Of a stretch of 64,000 nucleotides of DNA, positions 1-12,100 are shown one piece after another. Origin of the DNA: Pyropia yezoensis. Its lineage: Eukaryota > Rhodophyta > Bangiophyceae > Bangiales > Bangiaceae. Each line of letters opens with the position of its first letter. Position 1 is the first letter of the stretch. The position numbers and the translations under genes were made by a program. The notes under the pieces are model-generated. The model made no database searches and was not told the origin of the DNA. It saw only the letters and a program-made list of their open reading frames with translations. Where the stretch lies: positions 30,897,751 to 30,961,750 of the forward strand of contig CM020619.1 in NCBI GenBank assembly GCA_009829735.1. Reading direction: 5' to 3'.

Positions 1-790
1 TAGGGAGCACAGCGGATTGCTGCGGAAACTCAAGTTGAGCCGAGGTCTCCAAGTAGAGACCTCGACGGAAGTCCTTCTCCATCCGCACATCAAAGTGATG
101 AGTGTGCGGATCGACGTCGAGAAGGTACGGGGGGCGAGTTGCTACCGCGTCCCAAGTGAAGGCCGGCACGTCGGCGGTGCCCGGGATAGTACCCCCACAG
201 TCCACCATGGCCTTGGCCCGCTGCACGTCCTCGACCTTGTCCTCATCCAGGAAGGCAAACTGGTCCGTCCTGAAGTCGGGAGGAAACCCGACCCTACGGG
301 GATACTTCTCCCGTAGGCGGTCCCATACACGACTCATCGCTGTGCCAGTTCGTCCACAGCGGAGAACAGTCAAAACCCTCCTCATACAGAGGCCAAGCGG
401 GGTAAAACCACCGCCCCAAGGCCTCCAGTGAAATATCGCGGCCCGTCTCCGGGAAAGATTCCGCCGCCAACCCAAAGCCGGGTAATGCGGGAGTCCCATC
501 CCCCGGAGCGATCGCGGAGCCCCCGCCGGAAGTCCCGGCGGGCGCTGCATCATAGGACGTGTCCTTCATACGCCCGTCCAGAGAGTCAGTCTCCACCCCC
601 GGAGTCACGGTGGCTCTCCCCAAGTGAGGGAGAGACGACCTGGTTGCAATTCCACGAGACCCACCTCGGGTTGAGGAGGGCTCGGATCGCGGGTAGATGG
701 GTGGCCTCCCCAGCGTGGGGCAGCCCAGTGTAAGGTAAAGAGGATGTGTTGGTCGTGAAGAGGTGAGTACTGATAAGAGCAAGCTGCCAA
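1..790 (-). pseudogene. Antisense ORF region of element G
   Basis: This stretch reads as protein on the strand opposite to the element's own direction. Its product aligns by eye with the antisense ORF product of element D at 4302-4880 and with the start of the D segment at 24531. The shared part includes a charged block containing PRRVGFPPDF and EDVQRA. Many differences from D are synonymous or conservative, so it was probably once a protein under selection. I do not recognise a domain. Antisense ORFs between pol and the 3' LTR are known from plant Ty3/gypsy elements; calling this one by analogy is inference. Fossil, broken. Confidence 0.6.
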
Positions 791-946
791 GTGGGCAAGC
801 TTGAGGAGAGGGGCCGTCAACGTGACCGCCTCCACGTCCACGTGACGTACCAGGGGGACAGCAAGTCGCGGCCCCAACGCCGCGATGTGCGCTTCTACGC
901 CCCCTCGCAGGGCTAATCCGGTTGGTCGGAACTGAGGAGAAGGGAG

Positions 947-1417
947 TGTGGCAGTATTAACCCCCAGGTAGGAGGGCAACACGTGCCATGCAAGAGGCGG
1001 CAGGCCACTAGCCTGACCCGTTCCTTCCCTTGCATTTGGGTCCCTACTCCCTAAGTTTGTCGGATAGTTAGCTTAGTAGTAAATCCAGCGTGGATTTGAA
1101 GGTTGGTTGCATTTATCGTATTGAATTTTCGTGTGGCCCGGTGGGCAGGTGCTGGGGTGGGAGATTCTGAGTGGCGAGATTCTGAGGGGACCCTGGGGGG
1201 ATAAGGGGAGCGACAGCGGGGCTTGGCCTTGCTTCCCCGTCCCGACCACGAAACTGTTGGCCCACACACCATTTTCTTGTTTGTCAGTGGGGGGATTCTT
1301 CCGAAAGAGGGACGGAGTGTGTGCGACTTGCACTTCTTCCGGTTCCCCCGACACGGGAGGCAGCCCTTGTGCACCGCCTTAACTTGGGTGTCGCGTGTGC
1401 GAGTGGTTTTTGCCACA
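947..1417 (+). repeat. 3' LTR of element G (LTR family 2)
   Basis: This 471-bp LTR starts TGTGGCA and ends TGCCACA, a 7-bp inverted repeat. A purine-rich tract abuts its left end. It matches the two LTRs of element D (3526-3994 and 32280-32748) in reverse orientation. The middle of about 260 bp is nearly identical in all three copies, and the outer parts are much more diverged. Confidence 0.85.
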
Positions 1418-1756
1418 GGTGCGTGGGCTTCAGTTGTCGCCAAGCCCAGAGGGAAGCGGCCCAGGCTGCTACTTTGCTTTGAGCTGTCCTGCGCGGCTCA
1501 CGCGTGGTCGTGCCGTCACGCCAATATCATCAACAGGCTTTGACGCGAGGAAGAAGGCTCTGGCAGCGCCATGCTGGGTCCAGTCGTGTTGGTGGCAGCG
1601 ACGAGCTGTCCAGCGAAGATAGCGAAGGGGAGAATGCGGCCGCAGAGTAACGTGCGGAAGTAGCCGCGGAAGACGCGGCGTTGTCGGTGAACCGAGCATT
1701 CAAACCGCGCCGTAGAGCCCGGAACATGTTTTACTGCCGTGGAAAAGTGCCCATGT
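1418..1756. other. Spacer between elements G and Z, no gene seen
   Basis: About 340 bp separate the end of the G LTR from the start of the Z LTR. I see no similarity to other parts of the window and no convincing reading frame. It may be old host flank. Confidence 0.5.
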
Positions 1757-2117
1757 TGTAGCAATATGGATGACCGTACTGCGACCCTCAGTTAGGGGGC
1801 ACTACTTCTGATCCTTAACTGTCAAGTAGGGAGTTCGTATTGGTCATGGTGTGTACGAGTTACGCTTGATCAGAGGGACTTGCCTCTTGGAGTGGAGAGT
1901 AGTTAGTGGTCTCCGTGGGTTTATAACGACGGGGCCGGCGGGGAATCCACTGCCGGCCGTGGTAGAACATCAAGCCCCTCCCAATTGAGCTTTCATGTTG
2001 GTCCCGTGGCCTGCGCTTCAAGGACAGCAACCTTGGCCTCCCGGTGACGTTGTTGCCGATCCAACCTGGTAAGTGTTCCCTGCGAGTGGACGAGCAAGGG
2101 CTTACTATAGTGCTACA
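1757..2117 (+). repeat. 5' LTR of element Z (LTR family 1)
   Basis: The LTR is 361 bp. It begins TGTAGCAATATGG and ends GTGCTACA. It is a clearly diverged reverse-orientation relative of the family 1 LTRs at 5197, 15718 and 23776. Immediately after it comes a tRNA primer site. Confidence 0.85.
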
Positions 2118-2135
2118 TTGGTTGAGCAGCAGGGG
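2118..2135 (+). other. Primer binding site of element Z
   Basis: Directly after the LTR the sequence reads TTGGTTGAGCAGCAGGG. A TGG close to the LTR end and a match to a tRNA 3' end (CCA) are the hallmarks of an LTR element primer site. Elements A and D have almost the same site, so the three probably used the same primer tRNA. Which tRNA it is cannot be decided here. Confidence 0.6.
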
Positions 2136-2325
2136 ACGGGTCTTCATCACCCTTGTGGTGACGCCGTCCTGGGCCTGGGCAGACGGATAGGGAGCCGGTC
2201 CTTTTCTTGTACTCGCGGTATTGCGATCTTTTTGACTGTGTTGAGTGTTTACATCGATTGTGAACAATTGCTACGTCCCCCAACCTACTCCCCCGCTCTG
2301 TTCTTGGAGGTGAGCGCCACATCGG

Positions 2326-3500
2326 TTGACTGATTGTGACTATGTCGACCGAAGAGACGAGAAACGCTTAAGATTACGGATCGGGGTCGACACCGACCCC
2401 GAGGTGATCACGGAAACCAGGATCAGTAACCCGATCGACAACATTGAGACGCCGATTCTTCCCGGCGCCGGATCGACGTTTGGTACGGCTCGGACGGCAA
2501 GGGGCGGCGGCGCATCTCGACCGTCTTCGGCCGATCTCATTCCGCCGCCACTTTCACCAGGGGATTCTCGGATGGCATCATTGGCCCGTATCGAGGCTTG
2601 GTTTTCCGGACTCGACGCCCGTCAAGAACGTACGGAGGACGCAATGGCAGTGCGAATGTCAACACGCCACACGACGGTACCCCGTCGTATTCCTCCCACA
2701 CCGGTACGGATTGAACCGGCCGGACTACTATCGGAGTCTACCGGGGTGGACCCCGGCGCAGGGACTCCCGGACAACCCCCGGATACGGCGGGTTATGGAT
2801 CCGACTCGTCAGCCGAGTTGCAAGGGAGCCACACGAAATGCTACGCTCGGAATACCCGGTGCAGACTACGCGGATACGGCCCGGCGGATACTTACGCAGG
2901 AGCAGAGTCGGCCATTGGAGCGGGCGGTACCCTGTGCCAGTGCCCCCACGACGGCGGAAGCCAAGCAACTCGGGAGCCCGAGGCGTTTACGCCGGAAGTA
3001 ATAGCTGCACTGGTACATGCCATGACTGCGCAGGTTACTGCGAGGTTACTGAAGCGGATGGAGTCCGATGAGTCCACTAACCATTTGGCCAAGCGACTGG
3101 ATACCCAGGGCGCTGACACGGAGATCGTCAACGATGTATTCCGGTCGGTACTGACTCCGGAACGGTACCGTTTGGAAGACCGTTCTACTATCGTGTCGGA
3201 ATCGACGCGTAATACCTCGCATCGGGCGATCCGCTCCATGCAGACCCTGATGAAGAGGGGTTCCGATATTCGGAGGCCCGAACGGACATCCGTTCGCGGT
3301 CATTGGCTTTATAACCAGCATCAAGGCAACCGCAGACAAGGCACTCGTTATCAAGGGCTTAGCCCTGGAGATCCTCCCGTTCTTTGTTGATACGAGGCAT
3401 CCTCCGCCAGGCATCCTCGATGCCGGGAACGAGGATCGCAGCTTCCCCCATGAATTGACGCGGTCATCTCAAGGAGCAGGGGAATGATGACCAGCCTCCA
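2326..3500 (+). pseudogene. gag region of element Z
   Basis: The translated product resembles the gag product of element A (13309-15498) along most of its length. Shared blocks include NPIDNIETPIL and a later segment ending in LEILPFF. It would supply the N-terminal and capsid-like part of Gag, and the zinc-knuckle part is absent. The similarity fades near the D boundary. Fossil and incomplete. Confidence 0.7.
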
Positions 3501-3525
3501 AGAAAAGGTGAAAAGGCCGGGAAGC

Positions 3526-3994
3526 TGTGGCAAAAACCACTCACGCCCCCAGCACCCAATTTAGGGTGGTGCACAAGGGCTGCCTCCCGTGTCGGGGGAA
3601 CCGGAAGAAGTGCAAGTCGCGCACACGCTGTTTCTGTTGTGGGGCAATTCCCCCACCAGTAAACAAGAAGATGGTGTGTGGGCCAACAGTTTCTTGGTCG
3701 GGACGGGGAAGCAAGGCCAAGCCCCGCTGTCGCTCCCCTTATCCCCCCAGGGTCCCCTCAGAATCTCGCTACTCAGAATCTCCCACCCCAGCACCTGCCC
3801 ACCGGGCCACACGAAAATTCAATACGATAGAAATGCAGAAGACCTCAAACCCGTATTGGATTTACTATCATGCAAAGTATCCCTGACTTAGGGAAATTCG
3901 GGATCAAATGCAAAGGTAGGAACAGGTCAGACCATTTGTCCGCCGCCTCAATATGGCGTGCTCTGCTCCCCTGCGTGGGGCCAGCTCTGCCACG
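3526..3994 (-). repeat. 3' LTR of element D (LTR family 2)
   Basis: It is 469 bp, starting TGTGGCAAAAA and ending close to TGCCAC. The flanking pyrimidine run to its right is the polypurine tract seen from the other strand. It pairs with 32280-32748. The middle of about 260 bp is nearly identical between the two, and the ends differ strongly. Confidence 0.8.
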
Positions 3995-4301
3995 CTCCCC
4001 TCTTCTCAGTTCCGATCGACCCGGTCGGCCCTGAGAAGGGGTATAAAAGCGCGTGTTGCACTCGCCGGGGGCGCCACTCGCTGTCCCCCCGTACGTTACC
4101 TCGACGTCGAGGCTGTGACGTCGACCGTCCTCCCCCTCAAGCTGGCCTACTTGGCAGCTTGCACTCACCTTACCACCACTTTCCACAACCACTCACCTCT
4201 CTCTCCTCACCCCGGGCCACCCCACGCTGGAGAGGTCCCCGGTATATCCACGATCAAAGTCCCCCTCAACTTGAGGTGGGCCTCGGGCTGTTGCGACCGA
4301 G

Positions 4302-4880
4302 TTGGCTCTCCCTATCTCGGAGAGAGACATGATGTACTCCGGGGTGGAGTCTGACTCCCTGGATGTCCGCATGGAGGACACGCCTCGCGTTACCGCACGC
4401 GTCGGGACTTCCGGCGGAAGCTCCGCGGCAGCCCCGGGGGATCAGATGACTGCGCCACACGACTCTGGGCTGGCGGCGAGCTGTCCCCCGGATGTAGGCC
4501 CCGGTACTCCGCGGAAGGCCCTGGGGAGGTGGTACTACCCACCCTGGCCCCTGTGAGAGGAGGGCTTGACGATTATCCACTGCAACCGAGTTGGTACAGC
4601 GATGGATCGCATCTGGGTGCGCCTACGGGAGAAGTTCCCCCGTAGGGTCGGGTTCCCTCCCGACTTCAAGACGGACCGGTTTTCCTTCCTTGACGACGAA
4701 GAGGTCGAAGACGTGCAGCGGGCCACGAACTTGTTGACCCGCGGGGGTACCACCGAGGGCCCCGGCGACGTACCGACCTTCAAGTGTGACGTCGTGCCAC
4801 GTTCCCCCCCGCTTCTCCGTACCTCCAATCCACACGTCAATCATCTCGACGTGCGGATGGAGAAGGACATCCGCCGAGGT
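4302..4880 (+). pseudogene. Element D antisense ORF, left part
   Basis: These plus-strand frames run opposite to D's gag and pol. They encode a protein similar to that on the minus strand of element G (1-790), including the PRRVGFPPDF-like block. The region ends exactly at the GAGGT where element C is inserted. The function is unknown. The likely relatives are the extra antisense ORFs reported between pol and the 3' LTR of plant Ty3/gypsy elements. Fossil, broken. Confidence 0.6.
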
Positions 4881-5196
4881 TGTAGCGTGATGGCCCTTCT
4901 GGCCCAGGGTCCACACACACAAGAAGCCACAACGGGGTCAGGAAGAAACGGGTAAAGGTCCCAGCGTGATCCACTCGCCTACCCCTTCAGAACAAGGGTA
5001 AAAGGACAAAAGCCCGAGAGAGCAAGAGCCCAATGAACCGTTGATTTTACAAGTTGGCCCCGGGGAGACCCCGGAGCACCCCTCAAGAACCTCCCCCTTG
5101 GCCCCTCCACGGGCCTGGAGCGGAGCCCCTAGAGGGCGCCTCTGGCGGGTCGAGCGCCAGCAAGGCGTCTGACCTCCACCAGGTCCTCCAGCGCAT

Positions 5197-5559
5197 TGTA
5201 GCACAATAGGTATCCGTCGCACGTCCACTCTCAGGGAACACTCACCAAGGGGGATCGGCACCACCGTCACCGGGAGGCCAAGGTTGCTGTCCTTGGAGCG
5301 CAAGCCACGGGACCAAGATGGGAGCCCAAATGGGAGGGGTTTGTTGTTCTACCTTGGCCGGCGTTGGATTCACCGCCGGCCCCCTCGTTGTGAACCCTCG
5401 GAGACACTACTAACTACCCTCCACCCCAAGATGCAAGTCCCTCTGGTCATACGTAACTTATAGAAACCGTGACCAGTACGAACTATCAAATTGAAAGTTA
5501 AGGGTTAGAAGTAGTCCCCCTAATATTAGGGTTAAAATACGGCCAACCATATTGCTACA
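5197..5559 (-). repeat. 3' LTR of element A (LTR family 1)
   Basis: The 363-bp LTR begins TGTAGCACAAT and ends ATTGCTACA on the plus strand, giving imperfect terminal inverted repeats. CGCAT lies just outside at 5192-5196. A polypurine tract in minus orientation lies just inside, at 5560-5573. Confidence 0.92.
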
Positions 5560-5573
5560 TATCCCCCCCTTAG
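5560..5573 (-). other. Polypurine tract of element A
   Basis: On the minus strand this reads CTAAGGGGGGGATA directly before the 3' LTR. This is the usual plus-strand priming site for reverse transcription, and it fixes the orientation of A as minus. Confidence 0.75.
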
Positions 5574-6152
5574 ATTCGGCCCGTCCTCGGGTCGAGTTGC
5601 ATTCGGGTTACCGAATGTAAGTGGGTCGCGTGACCGTTTACCAGTCGGGTGGGGCTTTGCGCCCCGTCGCGACAGACACCCCTTTTCGAGGTTGTCTGTG
5701 GGGGGTGCCCCCCTTTGTGTTGGACACACACGATCCGCTTTCCGGACCGTTAAATTCCCGATGCGGGTTTCTGTTCACGACCCCCCCTTTCCGAGGGGTG
5801 GTGCAAACGGATCCGCCACCAGGTGTCTGGTGGTAGGGAAGCCCCTCTCGTGTTACCGAGTGAATAGGGGCGGCCGCTCCCGCTTTTCGCGGGAGCGGTT
5901 TCGGTGTGAACCCCTCCTGGTTGCCCCGTACGGGGGTGTGGCCCCGTCCCGCCCAGGTGCCTGAGTGGAGCGCGTTCGTAGCGTTGTGGGACGCGGGTCG
6001 ACCCGCGTGCCTGCGGCGCTTCTCGTGGCCGTTGGTGGTCATAAGCGCGGGTGCCCGCGCTTCCCTGGCTCGTCCCGGTTGTCCCACCGTACCGGTACCG
6101 GGTCGTAGCCGTCGACGGCTTGTGGGCGCGGGGGACTCTGCCACCCGTTATC

Positions 6153-8683
6153 ATGTCCTATCCCAAGGTGCTTGGGGAGGAGGAAGACCTCCTGATCGGG
6201 GAGGAGATGGAGGACGACGCGCCTGTCGGTCCTGCCGCCGCGCGTTACGGTACGAGCTCGTCTGAAGACGACGAGCCAGCGGTATCCGTCCATCTGGCGG
6301 CCGGAGGACTATCGTCCGTGTGCAGCGGCACGACGGTGCCGTCAGTCGGGGGCCAACCCGGCGGTCAACCGCTCGTGGCGGCTTCTACCCCCTCTCTGCC
6401 GGCTGCCCGGATGGAGCCTGGTGCCGGTGCCGGCTCGCCGCAGCTACCCAAAGATGGCCCGCCCTACTGCGGAAGTGGCGATCCCCGGCCGACTCCGGCT
6501 GGGCAAGGTGGTCCGGGAGTCCGGACGGTGCATCCTGAACGCGATCCCGTCGTTGACACGGGTGGTGGTGGTGGCGCGACACCCGGGGTGGCCGGTCAAG
6601 ACAGTGCGGGTGCCCGCACGGCTGGTGCTTAGGCTCCCGAGGTTGTCCAAGTGCCTCCCACTTCCGAGGCGGGGGCGACGTCGACGGGTGGGGCCGGCGC
6701 CGGTACCTTACCCGCGGTTCCGCGGGCGTCGGGCGGTCAAGACGCTCCTTCCCCCATGGCGGTTGACACCGGGAGCTACTCCGGGCGGGTGCCCGCCCTA
6801 CTTCTTCCTCCTCGTCCCCGTGCTCCGGCGCCGGTGCACCTACCGGTTGGGCTTCCGCCGGCGCCGGCGCTTCTTCCTGGGCGGGCCCGGGTTGCCCCGT
6901 TGGGTGGCCGCGTTGGCTTGGTCGGCGGCGGCGTCGCCTCTGCGGTTGGCGGTACCGCCTCCGCGAGTGGCGGCGACGCCTCTACGGTGGGACATCCCCC
7001 GTTGTCGGTCTTCGAGCTGGTGGCCCGGGTGCGCAGCTTGACCGTGCAAGAGCCCATGGATTCGGGCGGTCGGATGCGGGTGGACTTCCACCCGTCGGAT
7101 CGCCGCGGAGGTACCTCCCGTCCGGTCCCCCTGGACCTTTGTTGGGTGCGGGAGTTGGCTCGGCTGGTTGCCCAGCTTGACGCGGTTCGCGCCGAGCATC
7201 ATTGGATACTCAGCCAGCCGGACGACCGGCATGCTCAACTCTGGCGCGCCCGGGTCGGGCGGCCTGAGGCTGCCCACCACCCCGCTCTTGGGGTGTGCGA
7301 CTTGGTTGCCCCCGCGCTGCCGCGGGAGATGGATTACCCTGCGGGTGCCCGCGGGGTGGCTGCTACCCAGACCCCTGTGGCCTTCGGGCAGCTTGTGCCT
7401 GGTACCAACCGGTTTTCCGGTTTGGATTACTACCCGGGGGATCCCCCGTATCTGTGGCTGACGCCGCCCTTCCCGACCATGGGTGGCCTGAAGTCGGCGT
7501 CCAGCTGGCGTCGAAACCATGGTGTCATGGCGGACCCATTCCGCACGGATGTAACGTGCGCGTTGCAGACCGGTAACGGTCGTGCGCCCGTATACACTCT
7601 GTTGCGCCCGCCTGGGTGGCAAGAGGGGTGGGAGCCCGCCCCGGCTTTCCGGTTTGACACCGGTCCTTGCCTGCGCTACTTCAGCAGTGTGCTGGCCACT
7701 CGGCCCACGCATGTGCTGCAGGGTGTCTTCACCCTCGAGGTTACCCTCGGGCAGGTTTCTTCCTTCCTGTTGTCGGCCCGCCGACAGGGCCGGCTCTTCC
7801 ATCTTCCGACGGGTGTCCGTCGCCACCTTGGGGAGCTAGGCGCTACCGCCATTGCTACTCGGACGGGGTTAACCCGTGAGCTGACTGCGCTCGTGGCCGT
7901 TCACGATGCCGTGAACTGGTCGGCGGTGGCGACCTTGCCGCCGTTCCGCGACGCGCAACCGGGAACGCTCCCGTTGCCTCGTCACTCGCTACGTATCCGC
8001 CGAGTTATCTCGGGTGAGGATGGCTACCAGGGGTGGGCATCGACCGAGTCGGTACCCGGCCTGGGTATTCCCGTGGTCCTGCCCGACCCTCTCCAGGTGG
8101 GAGCCCCCTGGTTCGGTAAACCGACTCCTATGGGACGGGTCGCCGTCGCCGTGAGTGGGACTCCACTGGTGGGGGCCGCGAGACGTATCGTCGTCGTGGG
8201 GAGTTCCACCGGGTTCCCGGTGGGCGTTCTGCCCAGGAGTCTGGTCCTCCTTCACGGTTGTACCGTGCTCCTTACCAGCTACCGCCGCCTCCGGCGGTGG
8301 CGGTGTCCACTCCTCCGGCTGTAGCTCCGGTTCCTCCGGTGGCATCGCCGGCTCCCGTCATGCCCGACGGGGGTCCTCGCTTGTGGTATGAGGGCGCTAA
8401 CGCCCTTCTCTCTCGTAAGTTGACGGAGGCGCCTCCGGTTAGCTGGGGGGACATCCCCCCCGCTGCTGCGCTAGTCGGTACCGCGCGTTGCCTCGGTTGG
8501 GTGCTCAACCGCCTACAGATGGCTCTGGATGCTGTGGAGGCTGGTGACAGCACTCTGGTGCATCTTAGCGCTGAGGTAGCTCAGGCGCTCAACCGGCGTG
8601 AGATAGCCGACCGTTGGAGTACGGAAGTGTACGCGACGACGCGTGACTGGCCCCCTTCTGCTGGCCGGGGTAACCCCTTCTGA
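6153..8683 (+). pseudogene. Element A antisense ORF region (between pol and 3' LTR)
   Basis: About 2.5 kb on the plus strand, opposite to gag and pol, is almost entirely open. It includes one uninterrupted frame of 557 codons (6651-8324). The first part, from an ATG at 6153, is acidic (EEEDLLIGEEMEDD); the middle is proline- and tryptophan-rich; the last part is helical-looking and charged. I recognise no domain. Its place and orientation match the antisense ORFs of plant Ty3/gypsy elements and those of D and G here, though no obvious sequence similarity to the D/G product is seen by eye. Composition is biased by high GC, so some openness could be accidental. About two breaks are seen. Confidence 0.55.
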
Positions 8684-8857
8684 TGGTTGTGGGAGTGAGA
8701 GTGAGGGACCCAGTGACCCTTATGGTGGCCGGGTATTAGTGAGTATAAACTCATCCCCTTTGGGGGCATTGCTTGCCTCTGTTTGCTGCCCTGGGGAGTA
8801 CCCCTTCTGGCTCAGTGGTGCCTTGCCTCCCGTCCAACTTCTTCCGGTTGTTTCATG

Positions 8858-8914
8858 CTTGGGGAGGTCATCCTCCCTCACTTTGTGTCTTGGCTTGGGG
8901 AGGTCATCCTCCCT
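8858..8914. repeat. Two 21-bp direct repeats, each a hairpin, between converging frames of A
   Basis: CTTGGGGAGGTCATCCTCCCT occurs at 8858-8878 and again at 8894-8914 (the quoted motif includes one extra flanking base). Each copy contains the inverted repeat GGAGG...CCTCC. The repeats lie in the roughly 450 bp between the end of the antisense ORF region (8683) and the end of pol (9134), where transcripts from the two strands would meet. A role in ending transcripts is inference. Confidence 0.5.
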
Positions 8915-9133
8915 TGTAAGCCCCCTAGTTACCTCGATATTATCGGAGTTAGCCTCTACCTTTAAGTTAACTTATTAAGGTTCAGGTTTTACTTAGTTAT
9001 CTAAGCTTGGCTGGGCTTAGAAACCCAAGTCCGATTTGACATAAAAACCTAAGTCTGCCATAACCATGTCACACCCTTCTTAGTAGGTCTAAGCCCCACC
9101 CCCCAACATCCGAAGTCGGCGTCGGTTGGGTTG

Positions 9134-12100
9134 TTACAGGAGGCGGCGTCGCCTCATGTACGGCACGAGTAGTTGACGGGGTATATTCGCCGCCTGTTCC
9201 CAGGTGGGTGAGTCGTAACCGACCCACATTACCTTGACGTACCAGGGTTCTGGTAGGTCTGGGTCGGTATGTCCGACGATGCTCTCCACTTGGTACTGGG
9301 TTCCATCCGGTCCCACCGGGTCTTCCGACCGGCGGGTGGTAAGCGCCTCATGTAGCAACCCAGCCGGTTCCGGCTGTGTATGCTCTGCCTTTGGCGCTGG
9401 TGTGACATCGTTAATACTGATGCGTTGTATCTCGGTATCGGAGTGGAGGATATCCGAGTGGATATCTCTGTGGAGGATCTGGTACGGTCCCTTGACCGGT
9501 TGCATGAGCTTGTTCCCTCGGAACTTCTGGTGTCTGATATAGACCCAGTCGCCTGTCATCAGGGTAGCGTTGCGCACCCGTAGTCGGGCGTCAAAGTTCT
9601 TCTTGTATCGAAGTTGTGTTCTGTCAAGGGCACCCTTGAGCTTAGGAATCACCCACGATAGCTTGGCCAACCAAGCTAGGTGGATGCGCTCGGCCGGTCG
9701 GCCCTTCGGTGTATCATACCGAGTGCACCTGCCGGGTGGCAGCGTCAGGTTACCGACCCCTAGTGGCATGACCCACTCCAGTGGGGCGATGTTTGTGCTC
9801 CGATGTGGCCTGGCATTGTATGCCAGGGTGAGTACGGACAGAAGCCTGTCCCAAGTGCTCGTGTGCTCGGCCACGTAGCACTGTAGCATCTTAACGATGG
9901 TGCGGTTGAACCGCTCCACCTGCCCGTTGGTTTGCGGGTGGTAGTCGGATGCCCGACGTGGTTCGATGCCGAGCATGCCCATGACCTTAGTGCAGAATGC
10001 AGACGTCAGGTTTGCTCCGTTGTCGGAGAGGAGTTGCTTCATGACTCCGTATGCACTGATCCAGTGGTCAACCACTGCGTTCATGATTGTATATGCCGTA
10101 TCATTCGGGATGGCTGCCGCTCGTGACAGCTTCGTGAATCGGTCTGACATGACTAGGATGTACCTGTTCCCTTCTTCCGTTACCGGAAGTGGCCCGAGTA
10201 TGTCGATAGCGACCTGCTCGTTGGGCCCATCAGGTGGGAACAGTTTCATGGCAGACGCCTGCCTATGCAGACTCATGCGGTTACGTGCACAGGCGTGGCA
10301 TCCCCTTACGTGGTCGACCACGTCGACGGCCATTGCTGGCCAGTAGAAGAACCTTCGCATTGCTGCGAACATACGTGAACCCCCCGGGTGTCCGGCTGTA
10401 GGGATCTCGTGTTCTCGTTCCATGACGGCTTGCCGTAAGGACACGGGAACCACGACTTGATGTCGTCCATCGGCGGGTGCCCGCCGGTATATGAGTCCGT
10501 CTTCATTCTCGGAGAAGATGCCGGCCGTACCGGCCAGGAGGTTGGCGCGATGGCGTCTACAGTCGTCGTCATTGGCTTGTGCCTCGCGGAAGTCCGCGAG
10601 AGTCAGTGGGCATGCTCGGTGTGCCATGGTATGGTCAACCATACCTTGGGTGGCGTTACCCACCAGGCAGACCGGTACCACCGGGATGTCCTCGTCCACC
10701 GGGCGGGTATCCCCGCTCGGGGTGTCGAGTCGAGACAGCCCGTCTCCGAGGTGGTGGGCTGACCCAGCCTTATACACGGTGCGGTAGTCGTGCTCGGCCA
10801 TCTTTAGCCTCCATCGGGCTAGCCTCCCATGGCTATCGGAATCCTTGTCACCAAGGTTGAGGAGCCATCGTAGGGGTTCGTGGTCGGACCTCACGATGAA
10901 CCTAGAGCCCTCCAGGTATGGGCGGAGCAGTTGCACTGCCCATATAACTCCGAGGCACTCACGCTCGGTGGCACTATAGTTACGCTCAGCTGGGTTGAGT
11001 GTCCGGCTGAAGTATCCTACCGGACGTAGGTCCGGGATAACGTTATCGGTACCGATCATCGTCTCTCCCTGTAACAGGGTGCATCCCACTTGGGTGTCGC
11101 ACGCATCGACATCGATGACGAAGGTACCCCGTCGGTGCGGTAACGCAAGGACGGGTGGGGATAGTAGGGCTCGCTTCAGCGACTCGAATGCCTCCTCTTC
11201 GCTAGGCGAAGGGGGTTGGAGTTCCTTGGGCAGGGTACTGCTCGTAAGAACCGTTAACGGTTTAGCTATCCGAGCGAAGTCCTTGACGAACCGTCGGTAT
11301 ACGTTGCACATTCCCAGGAAGCTCTTGAGCTGCGTCTGGGTGTTAGGGAACCGGGCATCCCGGAGTGCCCGGGTATTGGCTTCGAGTACCCCTAGTTTAC
11401 CAGGGGTTTTCTGGTGGCCCAGATACTCGACCGTCTGTTGGAAGAAGGCGCACTTCTTCAGACGCAGGGTTACCCCGGCGTTCCGCAAGAGGGTGAGTAC
11501 CTCGTCAACATGTTGTACATGGTCATCCATGTTACGCGAGAAGACGATGACGTCATCGAGGTACACTAGGCAGTTACGCCACTTCACCCCCGACAGTATA
11601 ATGTCGATAGCGCGCTGGAATGTAGCGGGGGCGTTGGACAATCCGAAGGGCATCCTTAGGAACTCGTACACTCCACTGTGACAGACGAGTGCCGTCTTGG
11701 GGATATCCTCGTCCGCCACTGGGATCTGCCAGTATCCGGCATTGCATTCGATGGTGGTAAACACCGTAGCTTCCCCCAGGGAGTCGATGCATTCATCCAT
11801 CCTTGGTAAAGGGTATGAGTCTTCCTTGGTAACCAAGTTGAGGCGTCGATAATCGATGCAACACCGAGGAGTTTGATCCTTCTTCGGTACTATAACGACT
11901 GGAACACCCCACTCCGACATCGAAGGTCGTATCACCTTTGCTTCGCTCATCCTCTTCACTTCTCCATCAACGATCTCTCGTTGCATAGGTCCCGCTCGGT
12001 GCGGTTGTGACCGGGCGGGGCGTGCGCCTGGTACCAGGTCTATACGATGTTGGGTTGCCCCAATGGTACCCAAGGCCCCGTCTGTCCACATGACGTCATG

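Larger units (their letters stand above)
1..1417 (+). mobile_element. Element G: 3' end of a Ty3/gypsy LTR retrotransposon
   Basis: This is the right-hand end of an element that continues off the left of the window. It shares its LTR and the adjacent internal DNA with element D, in the opposite orientation. The part before the LTR carries coding-like sequence on the minus strand, the family's antisense ORF. A purine-rich tract (934-946) precedes the LTR, as expected for a 3' LTR of a plus-oriented element. It is a fossil fragment with at least one break in its reading frames. No target duplication can be tested because the other end is outside the window. Confidence 0.8.
1757..3525 (+). mobile_element. 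Element Z: 5' part of a Ty3/gypsy element (LTR family 1)
   Basis: The fragment holds a 5' LTR, a primer binding site and a gag region in plus orientation. It then stops where the LTR of element D begins at 3526. LTR and gag are relatives of those of element A. The rest of Z does not resume on the far side of D at 32749, so D sits at the edge of a truncated Z rather than in an intact one. Fossil, truncated. Confidence 0.75.

Noticed and set aside
4038-4052. TATA-like GGGGTATAAAAGCGCG sequence in element D
   Set aside because: It is not conserved in the matching part of element G and lies inside the element, not at a known start. Probably chance.
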